A DNA stretch of 64,000 bases from Anniella stebbinsi (Eukaryota > Chordata > Lepidosauria > Squamata > Anniellidae): assembly GCA_029215795.1 (NCBI GenBank), contig JARDYH010000005.1, positions 161,163,814 to 161,227,813 of the forward strand, given 5' to 3'. The translations under genes and the position numbers were made by a program. Positions 55,280 to 64,000 of the stretch are shown one piece after another; position 1 is the first letter of the stretch; the number at the start of each line of letters is the position of its first letter. The notes under the pieces were generated by a model. It was not told the origin of the DNA. It ran no database searches and saw nothing but the letters and a program-made list of their open reading frames with translations.

Positions 55280-57525
55280 CTGCATTAATCGTTGCCCCCA
55301 TTGACACAGCGGAGGGAAATGTGTACTTTCCTTAGACTCAAGAAATCACACTCCCTCCTTCTCTACTGGGATGTTAAAAGCCCTTGTGACCCCATTGGTT
55401 TGCTACACTAATGGCGTGGCAGCCAGGAAGGAATGCACACTTTTCAGAGGAGCTTCCCCCCCCTATCCAATGGGCCTTGCGTTGATAAAGCCTTTCATGC
55501 ACCCATTGGAGCACAGGAGGGGAATCTCTGGAAAGAGTTCAGTTACCCACCCCCTGCTCCAATGTTGTCCTTAAAGGCCTTCTAAATATATGGGCCCTAT
55601 TGGAGCAGCGAGAGAAGAAAACCCATTCCCCCCACCCCACCATTACCGCAGTGGGCCAGTGCACATAGATGTTGAGTCCTCACATGCCTCCCAATTGCTT
55701 GTCAGTAGCTCTTACGACCTGGATCACGAGGTGGGCAACAGGAGAGGTGGGGTGAGCACCCACAGAGTGAGCGCTGGCCAAATTTGAATTCCCCTAGCCA
55801 TGCGTTGTAATATGTCGTAGAAGTTGTGGGTCTCATGAATTGCTGAGGCTTTCCTACATTAACCACAGGGTAAATTGGTCATCTGTATTACTAATCCAGG
55901 GCAAGTGAAATATACGGTCTCAAAGCTAGAATGGTCTCATGTAGAACAGCTTGTCTTCCCTGATTTTTCTTTGTGGACAAATTTGTCCGCATTGAACACT
56001 TGGTAAACGGTCATTCATCATCATTGATACAGTATGAATGCTATAATCTGAAGGCCAATAATGTAGCAAACATCCTGATCCGGAAGAGTAAACGTAGCCA
56101 ACATTTTACCTGTACCCTGTTTCTGCAAAATGACTACGTTTTTTATGTTTCTCACCACCTTAGAAAGGAAGGCTACTTTGCAGAATCTTCCCTGGATCTT
56201 CTCTAATGTTTTCTGTATTTGCTGCCACTCACCCATCACCATCACCCGCGTGCATTGGAATGCCACAGGATTTGGAACATTGTGGAGAATTCAAAATGGT
56301 GGCCAGCCTGGCCTCACAATTACCACCGCTGTTGCCAGTGCAGTAGTAGCAAAGTGAGCCTCTGCTTTGGTCTGCAGGGTGAGCACTTGAAGGGATGCCT
56401 TGGGGTGGGGCCTGGGGGTCAGAAGCCAGGCACGACTTCTTCCACAAAACCACTTGAACAATTACTCCTATATTGGCCCGTCACCCCATCTATCACCCCA
56501 TGACAAATCACCCCGACCCCCAGACATAGCGCTCCTGAGCACTCACCATGCTGTAAGAAGTAGAAGAGGAAGTAAGATTATGCTCATGGTTTTCCTGTGG
56601 GCAGCTGGTTTGCCATCGCGTGAACAATAAGCTGGTTTGGTTGGACCCTTGCTCTGATCCAGTAGGGCTCTCAGTATGTTCTGAAGAGCAAGAGGAGGAA
56701 GATGATGGCTGGAAAAGAAGAGGAGGTTGGATCTTTGCAATGACATGGTGGCTGTGGGGTATGTATGGGGAAGCAGAGAGGGCCTGACTATGGCCTCTCC
56801 ATGTGTATGAAACCCCATTAGTTCTGCATTAGACATACAATCTCTTCTTCCTGATGGGCTCCTCCTATCTATGACAGGCAGGAATATTCTCAACATGTTT
56901 AGGTTCAACACAGTTTCCATACCAGCGCTCTTCAGAATATCGCCCTGAAAAGCTGCAAATGTGACATATCTGCCGCTGGAGCTGTCCGTTGCCTTTAGTT
57001 CTGCTCATGAGAAAGCCAGGATACAGTCAATGACAAACCTGGCTTTGGTACAACACCATGTGTGCAAAGGCCTCATACGACTGCAGGTTTTCCCATTAAT
57101 GTGGAAGGTCTTGGCAGTAGCATCCTCTGCTAACATCCAGTTCCCATCAGACTCTTCGTGATCCATTATTAGCAGTCCATGAGGTGATGAGAAGAGGAAA
57201 AGAAACCATCCTCTTACTGGAAAATGGGGAGGAGATATATAATTCCATGAGTACATCATGAACAGTTGAGTTCAGATTGCTTACTCTCGTGACTTGAATG
57301 ACGACGATTATATTATGAACAAGTGGAATCTGCCCCAAATGATGCAGAATGGAGTTCTCCTGTTCAGTGTTCCAGACAGGCAGTCATGCTGTCTTTCAGA
57401 AGACTCCAGTGCATGTCTCCTGCCCCCCTTTTTTGCCCCCAACTTTCAATTACAATTCCCTGACCACTGAGCATGCTCAATCCTCAATGGCTGTCTTGGT
57501 TTCTCTCCTATCATTTACATTTCCC
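55280..57525. other. Intergenic spacer, copy of 1320-3567
   Basis: Same content as the first copy: a degenerate minisatellite-like stretch, then unrecognised spacer. The open frame seen at 1974-2399 is broken here. Confidence 0.5.
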
Positions 57526-57533
57526 CACCTAAA

Positions 57534-58286
57534 AAGGGTTGCTATACGTCCCGGAAAACCGGGATTGTCCTAGATTCCAATCAATTCGAAAATGTCCCGG
57601 CCGGTTGGTCAGGAATCCCAGATTCGGAGTTCGAGAAATATGAACCGAATTTCAGAACAATCCTTCTACCCCTGTATTTTATATGAATTTTTAAAACATT
57701 GTGCACCTTTTTTGACAGATTTCTGAATGCACGTGGCAAACTGTCATTCTGAGCTGTCAGAAATTAAACAATGTTTTTAAAATTCATATAAAATACATGT
57801 TTGGATGGATTGTTCTGAAATTTCATACATGTACTTGGGCATACCCTTTAAGCACTGTGACCAAGTATGAAGTCTCTAACTTTTAAAATACAGAAGTTAT
57901 AGGTTTAGTGATATGGCAGTTCGATAATCTGAAAAAAATCCGATATAATCGGACTGAAAAATTTTGGATCTGATTTTTATCGGAGGTTTTTCTATCATAT
58001 CGTTATCGTTAATTGTATGACTGATAACGCTATTATCGGATCGTTATCAGACATTGGAATGATATGATACACATCCCTATCATATATCCATTTCCTTGGA
58101 TTTGGTTGCAAGCCTGAAATCTGTTACTTGGAATTAAATTGTAGTGAATAAGATGTCTGTATCTACAGTTGTTGATGTTGATGTTCCTTTCCCTAGACCT
58201 TTACATATTGCTCAGTTTTTTAAAAATCCTAGCCCCTCTCCACCCAAATTGTCCCTGTTTTGTGGATCCAGAATATGGCAACCCTA
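57534..58286. mobile_element. Copy of the 753-bp hAT-type element (pseudogene 3-gene 4 spacer)
   Basis: Orthologous to 3576-4328, with flanks CACCTAAA and CACCTAGA. The first base of the terminus is A instead of T. Confidence 0.75.
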
Positions 58287-60107
58287 CACCTAGAGTTTTT
58301 TCCCTCCCTGCTTCTGCAAATCTAAGGGTTCACCTGATCATGCTCATATCTCACTCTGGTTTCTCACTAGGCCCACTTTGAATCATCAAAACTCAATCTC
58401 ACTGGTGCTTGGATGTGACAAGATCTGGGTGATAAACTGAAGCACATTCCAGGCAAGGCTGCTTTCTCCAAACATCATGTGTTTTTTTTCTCTTTAATGA
58501 CTGATGCATCACTTCTTAGAGCACTGCAAGCCACATGCTGGAAAGAGTGGCTGAGGTGGAAGGGTAGTTCTCTTCATCAATGGGTTACACTGTCCCCTTC
58601 GCCTCTTCAACTGATGAACACATGGATGTGTCCCTCACTTGTCAAAGGCCTCTGAGTTACGTTGAAACAAAATTCCAAAGGAGAATACATTCCATTTGGA
58701 TCTAAATCTTTGAGCTTGGCTTTCTTTTCCATTTGAATCCCACTGGTATAGCCTAAACGGAAATGCCGTACAAGCACAGAGAGCTTTTCACCACGAAGAC
58801 TACTTCAATTGCATCAAAGTGACCTACCTCCACAAAGGTCTCTGCATCTCCAAAGGTGGATGTCATGATTCTCCGATTCAAAGTAGAATGCAGGATGGAA
58901 AGGAATTTAGGAGCTTGTGAAGATGCTGTCTCCTAGGGGACAGGCTTTTATGACCCCCCCCCATAATTCAGGACATCGATAAATATATGAAGAGCCCACA
59001 CATTGCGAGTGGAGAAGGAAACATGGAATAAAGACACAGTCACAAGAGAATGGGATGAACTAGGGCTGGATCTGCATGTGGAAGTGGGAGAATCTATTAG
59101 ATCCTTTCTTCAGGCATCTCACCTACCATTATGGGTGAATCACTCTCCAAAGCCAGGAGTCGGGTGAACCCAGACCCTCTCTTATGAGACACTTTGAAAG
59201 GGTGGGAAGACCGATCTACATCACCCCCGCCCAGTGCTGCACAGCTCCGAATAGGTGAGGCAGGAAGATCGGCAAAGGCAAACCACATCCTGACATGAGA
59301 GCTGCACAGCCCCCATGAGCAGGTCCCCCCAATATGCCAATCACCAAAAGGTGCCAGAGTGCTCACTGCTCCTATTGTAACATCGTGCAAATTCCCACAC
59401 ACCCCTGTCAATCCAATCTAATCCACCTATTTACTCTGCTAATCGTAATTCCAGTGTGGAGTAGGCAAAAAACCTGTACACAACTGCCAATTCATGACAG
59501 GTAAAATTCCTTCTCAGCCCCCCACCTCTCCAAAGGGAGGGAATGGCTAAACCCATACTAGTTAAAGGGAAGGAAGGAAAGAGCAGGACAGCGAAAGAGG
59601 CTGAGATTCAGCAGGGCTGGCCTTTTTAGGCTCTGTCCCGTCCACATGACAGGTGGCACACGTACCTTTGCATATGCCGTCTTTCTTCTACTCCCTCCCG
59701 CTTGGAAAAGCCACCCACCACCCCAAGCGGGCTTCTCTGAGTAGCCAAAATGGCAGCATCCACACATGAGAGGGAGCAATCAGCAAATTGTGCTTGCAGA
59801 AGCACCAATTTCAGGGATTAAAATTATACTCCCACCTCCACCCCCCAGCCTACGAAAATGTGATTAGAGATGGACAAATCTATTGATTTCAGTTCCTCTC
59901 TTTTTCTCATTTTTCAGTTCTTAAATTTGGTTCATCTCAAACTTTGTTAATTTCTCCAACATTAAGTTCACTTTGTCTCCAACCTTGACAATTTTACTTT
60001 TAAAGATTGGTATAAAAAGTCATAATCTTTTTTATGCAGATTTCCCTTCCTATTTCTATTTTGTCTATCTATGGCTTTCTGCCAAATATACATGTTTTTG
60101 CAAGAAA
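58287..60107. other. Intergenic spacer, copy of 4337-6156
   Basis: Same spacer as upstream of gene 1. No gene recognised. Confidence 0.5.
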
Positions 60108-60291
60108 TGTGGTGTAACTGTTAGGGTGTTGTACTTCGTCTCAGGAGATGTAGTCCCCACAGGGCTATGGAAGCTGACTGGGTGATATTGGTCCAGGCAC
60201 TGACTCTCACCATAACCTGCCTCACAAGCTGTTGGGAGGATAAAATGGAGAGGAGGACAATCATTTAAGCCGTCTTGTTGGGGTTTCTTTG
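60108..60291 (+). mobile_element. tRNA-derived SINE, copy of 6157-6340
   Basis: Carried within the duplicated block; a few substitutions. Confidence 0.7.
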
Positions 60292-61523
60292 CAAGAAGAA
60301 ACAACGCAAGACATAAATGTCATTTTAAGAATTACTATTACAATACATTTTTTAAATATTAACTTAACCAATATACTCAGGTTTGTAAGCATTTTTTGTT
60401 TGGAGAACTTCATTGGAAATACAGAAAAGTGCCAACGCTTGACAAATAACTGACTTGTGTTCAACTAAGGGCTCAAAACTGAGAAAATAGTTAAGTTACC
60501 AATGAAATGCAACAGGAATGTTTTCTCCTTCATCCCTGCATGGAATGCTGACAGATTCCTGTAAAGGGAGATGGGAAATGAAGCGGGGAGAGGAATGAAA
60601 CAGAGCGACTCAACAAAATCTGAGATGCAGACATACAGTGGGATTGTATCACTAACAATTACACAAATCATGTGCAGTTATTATGCCTTTTTGACATAAA
60701 ATATTTCTTTCCTGGTATTAGAAGAGAAGAAAATGTTCCTGAATGAGGCACTGCAATCACACTATAATGACCCATGTGGTAGTACCCCTAAACAAAACAC
60801 TCCATGCTGCAACATTTAATTGCTGGTCCCTCTTGAATATACTACTTATAGATGACTTGCATAGTGAGTTTAATATCTATGTAGCCAAAATAAGGGCCAG
60901 ATATCATTTTGATGCCATCATGGGCAACACTATATCCCTCTTGTGCATTTCTAATTTGATAGACACACAATGACATTTGCTGTGGTATTTTGGGAATGTG
61001 GAATAAAAAGCAGAAAATATCAGTGCTCCTCAATACTGCTACAAAGCAGTCGTGTGGATCTAGCCTTGGCGATTGAGAAATGTGTAGGATGCATAAGCAT
61101 GTACAGGTGAATCCCAGAGTTTGCAGAAATAGAAAAAACAACATTTAGAAGGAAAACAACAACAACAATCTTATAGACATGTGGTGGGGTGGGGGTGGGG
61201 AACCAAATCAGACCCATGAGGATTATGCATGGGAAGTAGCCTCAAAATTCTGTCTCATAGGTGAAAACAGAACAGTGAATGTGATGAATGAAGTACCTGA
61301 GAAGAAGATATGGCTGATTGCCTGGAAGATACATAAAGAACACTCCGTCCCACTTGTCATCTTGATAATTTCAGAAACTAAATTAAACAATTTTAACTAA
61401 TCATTACATGTGACCCCATGAATAAGTATTTATATATCCAAATCTCATCCTCCGTTTCCTGTAAGAGGGAGTTTATTTTCCCATGTCTCCACCTCACTGA
61501 ATAGTTATCGTGATTTGAACAGA

Positions 61524-61530
61524 TATAAAT
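61524..61530 (+). promoter_or_regulatory. TATA box of gene 4
   Basis: TATAAAT in the conserved promoter block, about 100 bp before the gene 4 ATG. Confidence 0.65.
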
Positions 61531-61629
61531 TCTCACCACTTCACTGTCTTGGAGAATAGTCTGATTCAGAGAGTCATTCTGCCTGACCCACACATCATTT
61601 TGCCATTTACACTGACCACATTGACCATC

Positions 61630-61681
61630 ATGAGAAAGATCCTTCTGATTGCTTTGGTCCTCCTTGTCTCCTGCTATCAAG
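61630..61681 (+). CDS. Gene 4 exon 1: signal peptide
   Basis: 52 nt with the same ATG context (gaccatcATG) as genes 1 and 2. Consensus donor GTGAGT. Confidence 0.85.
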
Positions 61682-62707
61682 GTGAGTTTTGTCCTGAGGG
61701 AGAGAGCTGAGAGTGGGAGTTACTTATTTTATATGTTAGGGAAAAATGAACGTTCATGTTTATTTATGTGCCATTAGCATGTTGCAGATATTCTGGAATC
61801 TGCTTAATGGCTTGAGTCAATACAACCTGGGTCAACACCAGTAGAGAAAATCGGAGGAAATCCACTGAGGCCAAACTGGGAAAATTCATTGAGCTTTCAA
61901 TGAAATGAAATAAAAGACTTTTTCTATGTAATGGACCTGTCCCATGTTGAGAACTCTTTACCTATTACCTGAAACATTCAGTAAGTATAAGCTTAAAACT
62001 GTTCAAGGCCAACAGAGCATTTTGTAACACGAGAGGAGAGAAGTTACCTTCATTGTAACCTTTTGATTGCTTTTCTGCAATTACTTGCTTTCATTAATGC
62101 CTTTTCACTCTCTATGACGAAACAGCAGGGGATGGGTAGTTGCCTTGTTTTAAAAGTGCCGGGTTGTGTCATTTCAGTTGGGCCAACTGAGCACAAAGCG
62201 AGAAAGCCTGTTAATGCATTTTTATGAGGTTCATCATTATTTGTCGCATTACTGGAAGTAGGGCTGTGGCATAGACAGGATGGCTAACGCCAGTTCTGCA
62301 AAGCCATCCAGGAGTCTTCTGCAGTGTAGTCTATTGTTCTTATCTAGTGTCCTGGGGTTTTTTAGGGGAATGCAAGATGGGGCAGGTGGTATAAAACTGA
62401 TTGTTGCAGTTGGCGAGAGGGATTTTTGTGAAATTACACTAGGGCTATGCATCACTTCGGATCTGTATCGCAAATCTGAGGTGATGCGGGATGATTTGGG
62501 GGCCTCATAACAGATATGAGGTGAAACTGATGAACTCTGAATCAATCTGAGGAGGATTGAAGCGATCTGAAGCGATTCTGTACGATTCAGCAATTTGGAG
62601 CTCTTTCAAGCGCTGACCTACATAGAATTGCTGTATATCTCCCATCATTTAAAATCACATGGAAAACTCGGCACACAAATGGCCATAATGAAGGCCAATG
62701 CATATGC

Positions 62708-62739
<32 letters not shown>

Positions 62740-64000
62740 GTATCAAGCTGCAGCACCACACATTGAAAAGCATTTATTTTAAGGATAGTATCGACCCATA
62801 CCTAACTCTCTCTCTCTCTCCAATTATTCCAATAATAAAAAAAGAGACTCACACACTCACATAAACACACAAATTTCTCAATTTGCAAATCCCACGAACA
62901 CAGACCAAGCCCAAATGCAATTTGACACAGACTTTAATGCATTCCCCGTCAGTCAAAACACCACGAAAAGATGTTTTCATGAATTGATTGGGCTCTGATG
63001 GGAATGGATTTTGTTAAAACAAAAAAAATACATCAATGACCCACCACTGCTGAAAAATGATCCCCTACACAACCAGAAATGAACAGATGAGATCGGCAAC
63101 AACCAGCAGTAAAAAATATTAAAAAATAGCAGTAAGTTCATATCAGGATTAGGATGAAGAGAATGTTGGTATTCTTGAAATTGTCTCTGAACACTGAGGA
63201 GGTAGGGAACCTTAAAGCAGAGTCAGGCCCTAAAATTGGGGAAAGCCCAGTTGGGAGGAGACAGGGGTTGGAAGGGCAAATAGGATCAACAGGGTGGGAG
63301 GGTTAATAGGACAGAGACAACAGATACAACAGAAAACAAGAGGGAGCATATGTTAAAGACAAATAGTCAGGAACGGCATAAGAGAGAAGTAGCTGGGGTG
63401 GAGAATCCATATCATCTAGGTCTCTCTAGCTGATTCTGAATTTCTATGGGTCATTGAGTCCTGCCTGCAGCCTAGTTTGGGTAGTGCTCTAAAGCAGAAC
63501 TCCACATATACACAGAGCATCTATTGAAACAGGAGCTCCCTCCTAAGTGCCCAATGCATCCCTGCTCCATCAGGAAGTCCACTTTCTCGCCCCCAGTAGC
63601 ACCAGCTGCCATAGTTCCTCATTCTCTTTCTCATCTCTCCCTGTCAATTGCTTGTTTGACAGGCAGAAAGCCAGGAACCAAATAGGCAGAGGCATCTGCT
63701 CCTCCCTTTCACCATCACCACAATGGTTCAGTTGTCTCTTGCTCAGGTGAAGGGAAGTAGGTTGCAATGCTGAAAAATAGAGGCACCTCCAGGTTGTTCT
63801 TGCGATTGTGCCCCTGATGGGATGGGGCACACGGGAATATGTCCAATGAAGCCTATTCTTGATACTGACCCTGTCTCTTCCACTAGGCATCTGCATTTCC
63901 TCATGCACACCTAGCAACAGGTGTCAACAAAACATTCTAAAGTAATCTTTTGTCTTTCTCAGTTAAAGGTCTCCATTGTTACTGGCAGCCAATGGCATTT
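61630..64000 (+). CDS. Three-finger (Ly6/uPAR, 3FTx-like) secreted protein, gene 4, partial
   Basis: Exon 1 (61630-61681) and the first 38 nt of exon 2 (63963-64000) are inside the window; the rest lies beyond the right edge. Exon 1 encodes the family signal peptide with Leu for Phe and Val for Phe changes, and its donor is the consensus AAG|GTGAGT. Exon 2 follows the TTTCTCAG acceptor in the correct phase and is open as far as visible, with the first cysteine in LHCYW. The visible exon 2 already differs from gene 1 at several residues (for example Lys-to-Trp), although flanking intron is about 90% or more identical. Whether exon 3 is intact is unknown. Confidence 0.78.
62708..62739. repeat. 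(ATC)n microsatellite in intron 1 of gene 4
   Basis: About ten ATC units. Genes 1 and 2 have only four to six at the matching sites (about 8759 and 30606). Confidence 0.9.
63963..64000 (+). CDS. Gene 4 exon 2, truncated by the window edge
   Basis: Begins after ...TTTCTCAG in phase 1. 12 codons are visible, including the first framework cysteine. Confidence 0.75.

Larger units (their letters stand above)
53963..63458. repeat. Segmental duplicate of 1-9490
   Basis: Collinear and nearly identical by eye to the window's first 9.49 kb, with scattered substitutions and small indels. It includes the decayed exon 3, spacer elements, promoter and exon 1. Homology continues past 63458 to the window end once the L2 of gene 1 is skipped. 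Confidence 0.9.

Noticed and set aside
1..64000. CRISPR array, bacterial operon or phage
   Set aside because: No regularly spaced direct repeats, ribosome-binding sites or dense coding. Introns, LINEs, SINEs and microsatellites show vertebrate nuclear DNA.

Overview
The window is vertebrate nuclear DNA, most likely from a squamate reptile (lizard or snake). It has GT-AG introns, L2/CR1-like and L1 LINEs, tRNA-headed SINEs and many hAT-type foldback elements whose ends (TAGGGTGACC, TAGGGATGTG, TAGGGTTGC) are of kinds I associate with squamate genomes. The species cannot be named from sequence alone.

The backbone is a tandem array, all on the + strand, of a small secreted three-finger (Ly6/uPAR, 3FTx-like) protein gene with three coding exons: signal peptide (52 nt), exon 2 (111 nt) and exon 3 (197 nt). 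In order: a decayed exon 3 at the left edge (371-544, 'unit 0'); intact gene 1 (7678-18569); intact gene 2 (29526-35499); pseudogene 3 (exon 2 at 52148-52258 with an in-frame stop, exon 3 at 54332-54505 frameshifted, no exon 1 found); and gene 4 (exon 1 at 61630-61681, exon 2 cut by the right edge). Genes 1 and 2 each encode 119 residues with six mature cysteines, a CC....CN ending and a 25-residue C-terminal tail. Exon 2 differs between the two genes far more than the surrounding introns, almost entirely by amino-acid replacements, while the signal peptide is nearly constant. That is the pattern expected of rapidly diversifying secreted proteins.

Positions 1-9490 reappear at about 53963-63458 with near identity, so decayed exon 3, spacer and 5' half of the next gene form a roughly 54-kb higher-order repeat. 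The paralogous units record empty and filled sites for many insertions: a young 5'-truncated L2 with a 744-codon open frame in intron 1 of gene 1; a 5'-truncated L1 with a target duplication in intron 2 of gene 1; a second L2 with a target-site deletion between genes 1 and 2; a 320-bp foldback element in intron 2 of gene 2; and BED-finger hAT transposase remnants downstream of genes 1 and 2.

The stretch from 37.5 to 51.3 kb, between gene 2 and pseudogene 3, is largely unique to that unit. It holds an old L1, a 62-bp micro-element, a 3.05-kb element and a GC-rich 1,565-bp hAT-like element containing four tandem 95-bp-arm hairpins. Apart from the three-finger genes and transposon reading frames I see no convincing protein-coding gene. 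Identities and substitution counts were made by eye and are approximate.
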